Shown here in pieces: positions 1 to 8,147 of a stretch of DNA of 32,071 nucleotides. The DNA lies in NCBI GenBank assembly GCA_001896545.1, contig MPOT01000077.1, positions 1 through 32,071 on the forward strand. The letters run 5' to 3'. Numbering within the stretch: the stretch's first letter is position 1; the number at the start of each line of letters is the position of its first letter. The notes under the pieces were generated by a model. The model saw nothing but the letters and a program-made list of their open reading frames with translations. It was not told the origin of the DNA and did not search any database. Made by a program: the position numbers and the translations under genes. The stretch is from Tepidanaerobacter sp. EBM-38. GTDB lineage: Bacteria > Bacillota > Thermosediminibacteria > Thermosediminibacterales > Tepidanaerobacteraceae.

Positions 1-308
1 AAATGTTACACCAGTACAAATAGATTGTTATTGTTACTACCATGTACTAATTTATAATTTAAAGCGAGGGTGGGTAAGGGGAATCTAGAGCATCAGATGC
101 TCTGTTAGAGCTGTAAATGAACTACTTGTTCGTTTATGGCTTTTTCTTATTTCAAAATCACCGCTTTATCCAGTCGAAAATATGCAGAATATATCTTTTT
201 TGATATAACAATATATAATCTTAATGAATTAAAACTTATAGGGAATTTTGTATCCCATGGTAATTATGTAACGGGAAATCTGAAAACTGCATAGGATTAA
301 TTTACTAC
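1..308. other. Intergenic stretch without a gene
   Basis: No convincing coding region is visible on either strand. The stretch holds a perfect 8-bp inverted repeat separated by one base at 87-103 (AGAGCATC and its complement), a terminator-like hairpin at 109-150, and then about 150 bases of AT-rich sequence leading to the PadR promoter. The upstream gene that the hairpin would terminate lies outside the window. Confidence 0.6.
109..150 (+). terminator. Rho-independent terminator of an upstream gene
   Basis: A 14-bp stem (109-122 with 128-141, three G-U wobbles, five-base loop) is followed directly by a T-rich run. This is a typical intrinsic terminator on the plus strand for a gene ending before the window. 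Confidence 0.65.
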
Positions 309-337
309 TTGACACGTATTACGCAACACGATATTAT
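309..337 (+). promoter_or_regulatory. Promoter of the padR-DUF2812 pair
   Basis: A perfect -35 box TTGACA at 309-314 and a -10 box TATTAT at 332-337 are separated by 17 bp. Transcription would start near 344, about 36 bases upstream of the PadR start codon. The -10 box lies between two inverted half-sites, which suits repression by the first gene product. Confidence 0.7.
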
Positions 338-363
338 AAACATATACTACGTTTTACGTAATA
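317..363. promoter_or_regulatory. Probable PadR operator (inverted repeat around the -10 box)
   Basis: The 14-base element TATTACGCAACACG at 317-330 recurs inverted at 350-363 as TATTACGTAAAACG on the minus strand, matching at 12 of 14 positions with a 19-base gap. The two arms bracket the -10 box and the likely transcription start. PadR proteins commonly bind such dyads in their own promoters, so autoregulation is inferred. Confidence 0.55.
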
Positions 364-379
364 TGGAGGTGTTTCTATT

Positions 380-724
380 TTGGGAAAAGTGCAGGAATCT
401 CCATTAACAGAAACTGCATTTCTTATTCTTCTGGCGATGTATCAGCCAAACCATGGTTATGGGGTGATGCAATTTGTGATGGAGAAGACAAATGGCAGGG
501 TTGTTTTTGGACCGGGGACTTTATATGGAGCCATCAACAATCTATCCAAGAAAGGATGGATTAAAGCTTTACCTGCAGAAAAAAACGAAAGAAAAAAAGA
601 TTATCTTATTACTGATTTAGGGAAGTTACAAGTTGAAGCGGAAATGAAAAGATTAAAGGAAGTGTATAAAATCGGCGAGGAAATTTTAAGGAATGAAGGA
701 GCTGAAATTGATGAGAAAGTTTAA
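380..724 (+). CDS. PadR-family transcriptional regulator
   Basis: A 114-residue protein forms a PadR-type winged helix at about residues 8-80, including the GYGVMQFV and GPGTLYGAINNLSKKGWI stretches typical of the family, followed by a short helix probably used for dimerisation. It begins at a TTG codon ten bases after a GGAGG site at 365-369. The length is normal for the small PadR subclass. The gene overlaps the downstream DUF2812 gene by 14 bases, so the two are likely translationally coupled. PadR-DUF2812 pairs are common in Firmicutes, where the regulator represses its own operon. The ligand is unknown. The inverted repeat around the promoter is the likely binding site. Confidence 0.88.
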   Translation: MGKVQESPLTETAFLILLAMYQPNHGYGVMQFVMEKTNGRVVFGPGTLYGAINNLSKKGWIKALPAEKNERKKDYLITDLGKLQVEAEMKRLKEVYKIGEEILRNEGAEIDEKV

Positions 725-1370
725 GCTGTTTATGAATCCCGTTGAGGGCCAAGCACACTGGTTAAATGAGCAGGCTAAGAACGGCTGGAAACTGTCTAAA
801 GTTGGAAGACTTTTCTATGAATTTGAACCAAGCAATCCCGGAGAATATCAGTATGCTGTAGATTATATCGGAAATAAATCTAACCAAGAAAGAATCAAAT
901 ACGAAGAATTTATAAGTGAAATGAATATTACATATTATGAAAAGCCAATCAATCTGGGACACTTTTCCATAGGTAAGGTAAAATATCGGCCCTTTGCCGA
1001 CAAAGGTGGGAAAATCGCAACATCACGAGGCATGATAAATCGAGAACTGTTAATTCTTGAAAAGAAGAATGATGGGAAACCTTTTGCTATTTATAGCAAT
1101 ATCACGGATAAAATCGAGGCTTTGAAAGAAAGAAGAAAACCGTATATCTATTTTATAGTTTTTACTCTCTTAATGGGATTATATATTTATTATACAAGAA
1201 AGCCTTTTTTCTCATCTACATTGTGGAATTACCATAATGATGATTTTAAAGGGATTTTAGCTTTCGGCGTAATACTAGGTTTACCGAGTGTTAAGTCGGG
1301 AATACGGGTTTTACAGCTTAGCTTGGCTATTCGTGGGTTAAGAGAAAAAATGAAAGTTCATGAGGTATGA
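711..1370 (+). CDS. DUF2812-family membrane protein
   Basis: A 219-residue protein has an N-terminal DUF2812 domain (about residues 1-115, with the characteristic NEQAKNGWKL and GEYQYAVDYIG stretches) and two predicted membrane segments near residues 143-160 and 180-198. I chose the ATG at 711 because AAGGAG lies at the right distance (696-701). An in-frame ATG at 693 lies upstream of that site and would bury it within the coding sequence. Biochemical function is not known. Proteins of this family are nearly always encoded directly after a PadR regulator, as here, and are thought to be envelope-stress or drug-response associated, which is inference. Confidence 0.8.
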   Translation: MRKFKLFMNPVEGQAHWLNEQAKNGWKLSKVGRLFYEFEPSNPGEYQYAVDYIGNKSNQERIKYEEFISEMNITYYEKPINLGHFSIGKVKYRPFADKGGKIATSRGMINRELLILEKKNDGKPFAIYSNITDKIEALKERRKPYIYFIVFTLLMGLYIYYTRKPFFSSTLWNYHNDDFKGILAFGVILGLPSVKSGIRVLQLSLAIRGLREKMKVHEV

Positions 1371-1494
1371 CGCAGGTCTTGCTGCAGAAGATTTTATCCG
1401 ATTATTATAATTTTACAAACGACAATTTTAAAAAATAATATAAAAAATGCCTGAATACAAGCTTTGAAAAAAGCATATACGCAGATCAGTATAA

Positions 1495-1743
1495 ACATTT
1501 GGCCTGCATGGAGCTGCATTTATTATCGGAAGCGCTGCAAGAACTGCACCGCAAGAAAAGGGCACTCTTTCCATGCTTTCATTTGATGAAATACGTGAAA
1601 TGTCAAAAATCGGATTTATGGAGTTTGCAAGTCGCACATTTAACGCCCATTACTTTATAAAGGACAAAAAATCGGCATTTGTTGAAATGGATAAAGATGA
1701 GCTCGCTAAAGACTTTAAAGATATGGATAACTTCGTTTTTTAA
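1495..1743 (+). pseudogene. Decayed gene fragment of unknown family
   Basis: A reading frame runs from just after a stop at 1492-1494 to a TAA at 1741-1743, about 82 codons with coding-like composition (GAAFIIGSAARTAP, then a hydrophilic tail ending KDMDNFVF). No ribosome binding site or plausible start precedes the conserved-looking part, and the upstream 120 bases show short open pieces in other frames. It is best read as the C-terminal remnant of a frameshifted gene. An ATG at 1571 could give a 57-residue protein but lacks a convincing Shine-Dalgarno site. I do not recognise the family. Confidence 0.4.
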
Positions 1744-1767
1744 GCCTTGCGTTGGTTAGGGTTGTAG

Positions 1768-1810
1768 TAAGAATAAAGCTATTGGCGGTATGCCGATAGC
1801 TTTATTCTTA
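1768..1810. terminator. Strong stem-loop terminator
   Basis: A 19-bp stem (1768-1786 with 1792-1810) has a single non-Watson-Crick pair and a five-base loop. A T-rich 3' arm and A-rich 5' arm let it act on both strands. It closes the padR-DUF2812 region before the sigma factor gene. Confidence 0.65.
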
Positions 1811-1945
1811 TTAAAATCTGAGGTTGCATACATTTTTAAATGAAATTTTTAATTCTTGATAGATTTTCTCTTCCCAATGTGAAATATTAAGTAGAAGGGT
1901 AAATAATCTACATGTAGAAAATTAGCCTATAGAAGGTGGTGCCCA

Positions 1946-2512
1946 TTGAAAATAACCGAAGAAAATTTTATTGAACAGCTCAAAAAGGGGAATGAGAAAG
2001 CTCTCGAGTATGTTATTGACAATTATGCGTGGATTCTCAAGACAGTCATAAAAAAACATCTTTATCACCTTCCAAATTATTATGAGGAGTGTATGAATGA
2101 TTGTCTACTAGGGATTTGGGAAAATATACGCTATTATGACCCTAAAAAGTCCAGTTTTAAAAACTGGGTAGGGGGAATTGCAAAATACAAATCACTTAAC
2201 TATGTAAGGAAATATTTAAGAGACTTGGAAAATGAAAATATGGAAAATGTAACTATCCCTGCTGAAGATAATACACTCAAAGAGATCTTATCAAAGGAAA
2301 TCAGCTTGGAAACCGAAAAAATGCTCAAGAGTTTATCAGAAGAAGATAGGGGAATTTTTATAAAGCTATACTTCGAAGATAAAAATATGGATGAGGTATC
2401 GTTTGATACAGGACTTACTAAACCCGTGATATACAACAGACTTTCAAGAGGCAAAAAGAGAATCCGTGAAGCGTTCAGTATAAAAGGAGGTTCCGGCAAT
2501 GAGGGATTATAA
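1946..2512 (+). CDS. RNA polymerase sigma factor, sigma-70/ECF type
   Basis: The 188-residue protein has a sigma region 2-like part at about residues 10-85 (WENIRYYDPKKSSFKNWVGGIAKYKSLNYVRK is the -10 recognition portion) and a region 4 helix-turn-helix at about 130-180 (EEDRGIFIKLYFEDKNMDEV followed by NRLSRGKKRIREAF). It starts at TTG after an AAGGTGGT site. It overlaps the next gene by 14 bases, which encodes a DUF4179 membrane protein, the usual anti-sigma partner of this class. It therefore probably directs a small stress or envelope regulon and its own operon. A 12-bp palindrome TCTACATGTAGA lies at 1907-1918 just upstream. Confidence 0.87.
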   Translation: MKITEENFIEQLKKGNEKALEYVIDNYAWILKTVIKKHLYHLPNYYEECMNDCLLGIWENIRYYDPKKSSFKNWVGGIAKYKSLNYVRKYLRDLENENMENVTIPAEDNTLKEILSKEISLETEKMLKSLSEEDRGIFIKLYFEDKNMDEVSFDTGLTKPVIYNRLSRGKKRIREAFSIKGGSGNEGL

Positions 2513-3554
2513 AAACGCATATGAACTCTTGAATTACACCAAGATTAATCTTGAGGATTATGATAGAGAGGTTTTAAACGATGTTGAAAAACAAAGTTTA
2601 AAAAAATGTTTTAAAAAGAACAGGAAGCAAAGATTCAACTTTAAAAAATTTGGAATGATGGCTGCTGTTGCAGTTTTAGCTGTTGGGCTTTTAAGCCAGA
2701 CAAATTTTGGGAGAAACGTTTATGCAGCTGCAGAGTCGAAAGTTTCAGAGATTTATTATTCTATTGGGGAAGCGCTGGGCATTAAAAGAAACATCGAGCC
2801 TTATGCAAATGTAATTAATCAAATAGTGGAACATAATGGAGTAGAAATAAAATTAACCGATGTTATCATAGACAAAGATGAATTAATTTTTTCTACAATT
2901 GCAAATGCAAATACACCTGTAGATTGGGTTAATTTTGATTATGATATTTTTATCAACGGCAAAAGACTAACAAATTACGGTGCCACCGGTAGTTCTAGGA
3001 GGATCGGAAATTCCGAAACTGCATTTTCCCACATTTATGCTGTTGACACTAAAGGAATTGATTTAGAAGAAAACATAGACGTAAAAATTATACTCCATAA
3101 TTTAAATTATCGTATCGGCGAATCTGAAAAGGGGATAAAAGGAAAATGGGAGTTTGAATTTACGGCAAATGGCAGCGAATTAATGGCAAATTCCCATGCA
3201 TTGCCAATGAATTACTCCTTCACTGTAGGTGGTCAAAAATATAGCTTGGAGGAATTTAGATACAACCCTGTAAATCAAAAATTTTTTGGAAAAGTAAAAG
3301 GCAAATCAAAAGATGCATATGCTATTGAATTAAGGGGCCATGACAATCTGGGAAATGAAGTTACATTTTTCCTGACCAGTGTATCCGGTGAAGATATAGT
3401 ATTTAAATACGAAAACATCCACGGGGATTTATCTGATGAAATCACATCTATTACCCTGACTCCTTATGCTGCAAAATATCCTGAACAAAGTGGGAAAATG
3501 AGCAATGATTATAAACAGGTGGGTGAAGAGTTTACAATGTTTTTAATGAAATAG
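2499..3554 (+). CDS. DUF4179 membrane protein, probable anti-sigma factor
   Basis: The 351-residue protein has a short cytoplasmic N-terminus (residues 1-48), one membrane segment at about 51-68 (MMAAVAVLAVGLL), and a large extracytoplasmic part that begins with the DUF4179 domain. This is the topology of RsiV-like and related anti-sigma factors: the inner segment holds the sigma factor and the outer domain senses a signal. An AAAAGGAGG site at 2482-2490 precedes the ATG. The 14-base overlap with the sigma gene implies coupled translation and stoichiometric production. The signal is not evident. The gene ends shortly before an intrinsic terminator. Confidence 0.82.
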   Translation: MRDYKNAYELLNYTKINLEDYDREVLNDVEKQSLKKCFKKNRKQRFNFKKFGMMAAVAVLAVGLLSQTNFGRNVYAAAESKVSEIYYSIGEALGIKRNIEPYANVINQIVEHNGVEIKLTDVIIDKDELIFSTIANANTPVDWVNFDYDIFINGKRLTNYGATGSSRRIGNSETAFSHIYAVDTKGIDLEENIDVKIILHNLNYRIGESEKGIKGKWEFEFTANGSELMANSHALPMNYSFTVGGQKYSLEEFRYNPVNQKFFGKVKGKSKDAYAIELRGHDNLGNEVTFFLTSVSGEDIVFKYENIHGDLSDEITSITLTPYAAKYPEQSGKMSNDYKQVGEEFTMFLMK

Positions 3555-3597
3555 TGATAGCAAATAAGCTATATTAGGCTATGATGAAATCTAATTA

Positions 3598-3630
3598 ACT
3601 GCCCTTTTTCTGGGCAGTCTTTTGCTTTTT
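3598..3630 (+). terminator. Rho-independent terminator after the sigma/anti-sigma operon
   Basis: A 7-bp GC-rich stem, ACTGCCC at 3598-3604 with GGGCAGT at 3612-3618, has a seven-base loop and is followed by a T-rich tail (CTTTTGCTTTTT). Confidence 0.8.
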
Positions 3631-3753
3631 ATGCGTACAATCAGCACTTTTTACATAACTGTAAAAATTTTTAAAGCCTATTGACCTTCACTGCTAATTT
3701 TATATGGAACTATTTTCTATATAGTAACGTCTAAAGAGTAAAGAGGTGATTTT

Positions 3754-5166
3754 ATGAAAAAGTTCATAGCAGCTACTATATTGATAACTGTTTTATGCTC
3801 TGCTGCCTTTGCGGTTTTGGCCAATTCCGGACCGGTGTTTTGGAAGGGATATCCGTCTTCGGATATAATGTTAATTGAGGAAAATTCTCCGATCACGGTG
3901 AAAAACGAAAATCTTATATTCGATTTTTCTGATGATAATGGTTCAGATTATACGATAGTGGGCAAAGTTACTGCCACTTATGAGATGGCTAACTCCGCGG
4001 ATAAACCGCAGTCGGTACAGATGGCTTTTCCTTTTGTAGGAAGGCTTAATGAACTTTCTCCAAATGATATAACTATTGTAGCTGACGGCAGTTCTGTGCC
4101 GTATGATATTTTTATTGGGGATATAGTTGATAGCTACGGGGCTTCGGCACAGGATAAGGAACCTAGTTTTGAGTTTAAAGATATCGTAAATACCATTACA
4201 TATGAACCTTATAAGGCGGAAAACTTTGCTGAAAATGAAAAGGGCAAGCTGTATACTATTTATGTGAAACCAATAAATGAACAAAGAATAAACTTTGCCG
4301 TAGATTTTAATTTCGACTCTAAAAAAACTAAAGTACTTACATATGGATTTAACGGATATGAACGAAATGGAAATAATGTAAGAATCGACACTTGGTGTTA
4401 TAAACCGGAGATTTTACAAATTTATGTTTTAGGCGAAGACATTAATTTAAATATAAATGCTTATACTGACGGAGAACTTAGCAAAAAAACCGATTTATTT
4501 ACGCATCAGATTTTGACAAAAGAAGTGGAGCTTAAACCATATCTAATGGAGTATATAAGGAATAATGATTACAGAAAAAATAATGGTATGTTTTCCGATA
4601 TCCAATTGTATAACCTGTACGCAAAAGTCCTTGATAATTACTTTACTGAAAATATGGGCTATAGCTCTGAGCATGACCTTTATGGATATGGAAATTGCCA
4701 ACGAATATTAACCCTTGTTTACACCGTAAAGTTTCCCGACAACAGTGAAAAAGAGGTAAGCGTAAGTTATAATGCATCCGGAACTATGGATAAGAGAGAA
4801 ACCTCCGAACCATTATATTCCTTTGACTATATTTTGAATCCAGCCAAAAACTGGGAAGATTTTAAAAACCTAAATATTACGATTATAACACCACGAAAAG
4901 CCCCACATATTGTAAAGAGCAGCACCAGGTTTACTAAGGGAGAAAATAACACATACACGGCAACCTTGTCTGAGCTCCCTGAAACTGACTTGTCATTTAC
5001 ACTCTACGCTCATGAGAAAATCACGCTGCTCGATAAGATTCAAGGCAAACTAGGGAGAAATTTATGGCATTTTACCTTTCTTTTGATATATGCAATAGTA
5101 TTTATGATTATCGGAATAATCATTGTTAAGCTTATTCTTAGAAGTAAAAAGAATAGGTATATCTGA
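3754..5166 (+). CDS. Exported membrane-anchored protein of unknown function
   Basis: The 470-residue protein starts with a clear signal peptide (residues 1-23, cleavage probably after VLA) and ends with a transmembrane helix at about 441-462 followed by a lysine/arginine-rich tail, so the bulk faces outside. The exported part is rich in beta-strand-like alternating sequence without obvious catalytic motifs. I do not recognise a named domain. It lies alone between two terminators, next to the sigma/anti-sigma pair, and could belong to that regulon, which is inference. An AAGAGGTGAT site precedes the ATG. It could be a sensor, a surface adhesin or an assembly factor. Confidence 0.72.
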   Translation: MKKFIAATILITVLCSAAFAVLANSGPVFWKGYPSSDIMLIEENSPITVKNENLIFDFSDDNGSDYTIVGKVTATYEMANSADKPQSVQMAFPFVGRLNELSPNDITIVADGSSVPYDIFIGDIVDSYGASAQDKEPSFEFKDIVNTITYEPYKAENFAENEKGKLYTIYVKPINEQRINFAVDFNFDSKKTKVLTYGFNGYERNGNNVRIDTWCYKPEILQIYVLGEDINLNINAYTDGELSKKTDLFTHQILTKEVELKPYLMEYIRNNDYRKNNGMFSDIQLYNLYAKVLDNYFTENMGYSSEHDLYGYGNCQRILTLVYTVKFPDNSEKEVSVSYNASGTMDKRETSEPLYSFDYILNPAKNWEDFKNLNITIITPRKAPHIVKSSTRFTKGENNTYTATLSELPETDLSFTLYAHEKITLLDKIQGKLGRNLWHFTFLLIYAIVFMIIGIIIVKLILRSKKNRYI

Positions 5167-5280
5167 TGATGCATTACAGACTCGATAACTCTTTTTATAA
5201 TTTCACATAAACCTTCGATAATGATTCCATATTTTTATCAGACACTTATTAAAGTGCCTTACGAATTATAATAAACGTAG

Positions 5281-5314
5281 AAAGGACGTGATGATGAAAT
5301 AACACGTCCTTTTT
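5281..5314 (+). terminator. Rho-independent terminator
   Basis: A perfect 10-bp stem, AAAGGACGTG at 5281-5290 with CACGTCCTTT at 5303-5312, has a 12-base loop and a run of five T. It ends transcription of the exported-protein gene. A TATAAT follows immediately at 5317-5322 without a recognisable -35 box and may serve the response-regulator remnant. Confidence 0.78.
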
Positions 5315-5345
5315 GCTATAATTTACATGAGGTGGTGAAAAAACA

Positions 5346-5945
5346 ATGTCCTATTGTATATATTTGGTAGAAGATGATAAAAACTTAAATTTGGTATTAA
5401 CTTCTTATTTGCAAAAAGAAGGATGGCAAGTAGTATCTTTTTTAACTGGCAATGAAGCTAAGCAGGCCATTGAAAATCCTCCTGACTTGTGGATACTTGA
5501 TATAATGCTTCCGGATATAGATGGCTACCATCTGCTGCAGGAAATTAAAGCAGTTTCACCACAAGTGCCAATTATCTTTATTTCTGCAAGAGATGCTGAT
5601 ATAGACAGAGTAGTTGGCTTAGAGCTAGGCAGTGACGATTATTTGGCCAAGCCATTTCTCCCCCGGGAACTGGTCATTCGAAGCCGTAATCTTTTGGAGC
5701 GAATATATAGTCCAAGTGCTCAAACACATACAATTTCCCCATATATAATTAATGAAGCAAGTAGAATGGTGAAACTGAACGAAGAAGTAATAGACCTTAC
5801 TTCAAAAGAGTTTGACCTGTTGCTTTACTTCGTTAAAAATCAAGGGCTTGCAATATCCAGGGAGCAAATACTCACCAATATATGGGGGACCGACTATTTC
5901 GGCTCTGATCGCGTTGTCGATTATTTTGGTAAAGACTCTTTTTAA
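5346..5945 (+). pseudogene. OmpR-family response regulator, 3' end lost by deletion
   Basis: The receiver domain (residues 1-115) is complete: acidic pair D10-D11, phospho-acceptor D52 in LDIMLPD, S80 and K102. The winged-helix domain starts normally (LTSKEFDLLLYFVKNQG, ISREQILTNIWG) but breaks off at SDRVVD, exactly where the DNA-recognition helix should continue as VHIRRLRKK, and ends after seven foreign residues. About 30 residues are missing, so DNA binding is probably lost. The sequence then continues without a gap into the second half of a histidine kinase gene, so one deletion removed the end of this gene and the start of the next. A residual phospho-sink role remains possible. Confidence 0.75.
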
Positions 5946-6813
5946 AAGGCTTTCTGCAATAATGGGTTTGGCTTTCATACTCAGTTGGCTTCCATCGCTA
6001 GGCCTAGCCAGATACCTAACAAGGCCGCTGGTAACCCTGGAAAAACGAGTAGAGAAATTGGCCGACAGGGACTGGCAAGAGCCTATTAAATTAGAGCGAA
6101 ATGACGAAATAGGCAGGCTGGGGAAGTCGGTTGAACAGCTCAGACAGCAATTAGTACTTCAGGATGAAGCCCAGCAATCTTTCTTGCAGAACATTTCCCA
6201 TGAACTCAAAACCCCGGTCATGGTAATCCAAAGCTATATTCAGGCCATTAAAGACGGCATATTTCCCAAAGGTGATTTAACCCGAACATTACAAGTAATA
6301 GAGGAAGAAGCGGATAGACTGCAAAAACTCATTCACAACCTACTCTACTTGACCAAACTTGATTATCTGGCTACACATAAGCCGACTCGAGAAATTTTTG
6401 AAATGGATAAACTGATAAAGCATGTTGTAGAAAGACTGCGCTGGCATCGGAAGGAATTGGATTGGTCGCTTAAACTCTCACCGATAAAGATAAATGGGGA
6501 TATTGAACAATGGAGGGTAGTCCTTGAAAATTTGCTGGATAACCAGATACGCTATGCCAACAGTAAGATTGATATTGCTTTAACGTCTGAGGACGAAACT
6601 TCTGCTATTCTTCACATATATAACGATGGACCTAACATAGAGCCTGAAATCATGGAAACCCTCTTTCAAAAATACAACAAAGGATATAAAGGCAAATCAG
6701 GTCTTGGCCTTGCTATTGTAAACCGCATAGTTTCCCTGCATGGCGGCAAAATCCGAGTTGAAAATGAAGAAAATGGTGTTTCATTTTATATATCGGTACC
6801 TAAGGCGGTATAG
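5929..6813 (+). pseudogene. Sensor histidine kinase, 5' half lost by deletion
   Basis: What remains is the second membrane helix (AFILSWLPSLGLA), a HAMP linker, the dimerisation helix with phospho-accepting His in SHELKTPV, and a catalytic domain with N-box (LLDNQIRYA), G1 (NDGP) and G2 (GKSGLGLAIV). The first membrane helix and sensor domain expected for this class are absent, and the frame upstream is out-of-frame response-regulator DNA. Translation could restart at the ATG at 5962, giving a single-helix kinase of about 284 residues with an intact core. It was once the partner of the preceding regulator and sits just upstream of an ABC importer it may have controlled. Confidence 0.72.
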
Positions 6814-6861
6814 AAAAGATAAACCAGTATCAAACCAATTAAACTTTAGATACAGACCTAC

Positions 6862-6896
6862 AAAACTCAGACCAAACTTTATGGCCTGAGTTTTTG
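6862..6896 (+). terminator. Rho-independent terminator after the kinase remnant
   Basis: A perfect 9-bp stem, AAAACTCAG at 6862-6870 with CTGAGTTTT at 6886-6894, has a 15-base loop and flows into a T-rich tail. It separates the two-component remnant from the ABC transporter operon. Confidence 0.7.
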
Positions 6897-6957
6897 TGTA
6901 ATTTTTTTACTTATTTGTACAATATTTTGTGTTAATATAACAAATCCCAGTGATAGG

Positions 6958-6969
6958 CTATTATAATAG
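6958..6969 (+). promoter_or_regulatory. Possible -10 region and palindromic operator of the ABC operon
   Basis: CTATTATAATAG is a perfect 12-bp palindrome containing TATAAT at 6962-6967, about 45 bases upstream of the lipoprotein start. No good -35 box lies at 16-18 bp, so activation by a regulator is plausible but unproven. Confidence 0.35.
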
Positions 6970-7010
6970 TAATAGGTCAATAAAACAAAATATTTATAAG
7001 GGGGATAAAA

Positions 7011-8078
7011 GTGAGAAAATTTAAATTCCTGTCATTGGTTTTAGTTGCAATCTTGTGCATGACAATTTTTGCTGGTTGTTCAAGCAGTGAACCCAAATCT
7101 GAACCCGCACCTGAACCAGCAGAAAAAGCCGAAGAACCTAAAAAAGATTTGAGTCTTACTATCTATGCAGGCCTAATGGAAGATCATGCTCAAGCAGCTG
7201 CCAAAGAATTTGAAAAGGAAACAGGGGTTAAGACCAGTGTAGTCCGCATGAGCGGTGGCGAGATACTTACCCGAATTGAGGCAGAGAAAGAAAACACAAA
7301 AGCCTCTGTTTGGTATGGGGGACCGGCTGATACATTTATTGCAGCAAAAGAGAAAGGGTTGTTGGAAGCATATGTATCGCCAAATGCAGCTAAAATACCC
7401 GAACAATTTAAAGATCCTGAAGGCTATTGGACCGGTATCTACAAGGGCTATTTAGGCTTTGTATGCAATGGAAAACTACTAAAAGAGAAGAATATAGAAA
7501 TTCCCAAAACCTGGGAGGATCTATTAAACCCTGCACTTAAAGGCCAGATAGTTGTGGCAAACCCTGCATCTTCAGGGACTGCTTATACTTTGATAGCTAC
7601 GTTGGTGCAGTTATGGGATGAAGATAGAGCTATGGATTATTTAAAGAAATTAGATGAACAGATAAGACAATATCCTAAAACCGGTTCAGCCCCGGCGCAA
7701 ATGGCTGGAATGGGTGAAGCCATGGTAGGAATTTGTTTCATGCATGATGGTATAAAATACTACGAAGAAGGATATACGGACATAGTTTTATCAGCACCGG
7801 AAGAAGGGACAGGGTATGAGATAGGAGCTGTAGGTATTATAAAAAATGCTCCTGACCTAGAAGCGGCAAAGATTTTTGTCGATTGGGCCTTGACTAAGGA
7901 AGCACAGGAATTGGGTCAGCAGTACGGCTCATATCAATTTTTAACAAACCCTGATGCCAATCCGCCCAAGCAAGCAGAGCAGCTAAAAGATACAAAACTC
8001 ATAGATTACGATATGGAATTTGCCGGAAAGAATCGTGCAAGATTAGTTGAAAAATGGCATGAGGTAACAAATAAGTAG
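7011..8078 (+). CDS. ABC transporter substrate-binding lipoprotein (AfuA/FbpA-like)
   Basis: The 355-residue protein has a lipoprotein signal ending at Cys23 (IFAGC), an acidic linker rich in Glu/Pro/Ala (residues 24-46), then a periplasmic-binding-protein fold of the ferric-iron/AfuA class (LTIYAGLMEDHAQAAAKEFE at the start, then a YGGPADTFIAAKEKGLLE segment). A GTG start follows a GGGGGA site. It is the first gene of a three-gene importer with the permease and ATPase downstream. Members of this family bind ferric iron, phosphosugars or phosphonates, and the substrate here cannot be decided from sequence. A strong hairpin after the stop codon probably gives it higher expression than the permease. 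Confidence 0.85.
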   Translation: MRKFKFLSLVLVAILCMTIFAGCSSSEPKSEPAPEPAEKAEEPKKDLSLTIYAGLMEDHAQAAAKEFEKETGVKTSVVRMSGGEILTRIEAEKENTKASVWYGGPADTFIAAKEKGLLEAYVSPNAAKIPEQFKDPEGYWTGIYKGYLGFVCNGKLLKEKNIEIPKTWEDLLNPALKGQIVVANPASSGTAYTLIATLVQLWDEDRAMDYLKKLDEQIRQYPKTGSAPAQMAGMGEAMVGICFMHDGIKYYEEGYTDIVLSAPEEGTGYEIGAVGIIKNAPDLEAAKIFVDWALTKEAQELGQQYGSYQFLTNPDANPPKQAEQLKDTKLIDYDMEFAGKNRARLVEKWHEVTNK

Positions 8079-8082
8079 AAAC

Positions 8083-8123
8083 TAAGAAATGCATGATTGA
8101 GTTACTCAATCATGCATTTCTTA
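8083..8123 (+). promoter_or_regulatory. Perfect 18-bp intercistronic hairpin
   Basis: The arms 8083-8100 and 8106-8123 are perfectly complementary with a five-base loop. No strong T-run follows. Position directly after the binding-protein gene and before the permease is typical of structures that stabilise the upstream mRNA or partly attenuate readthrough. Confidence 0.75.
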
Positions 8124-8147
8124 AAAAGGCAGAAAGGGTGCAAAAGT

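Noticed and set aside
2200..2520. 106-codon minus-strand frame across the sigma factor gene
   Set aside because: It is a shadow of the sigma gene's codon pattern and has no supporting features.
8097..8147. Upstream ATG for the permease
   Set aside because: It lies within a perfect hairpin, lacks a ribosome binding site, and a better ATG with AGAAAGGG exists at 8148.
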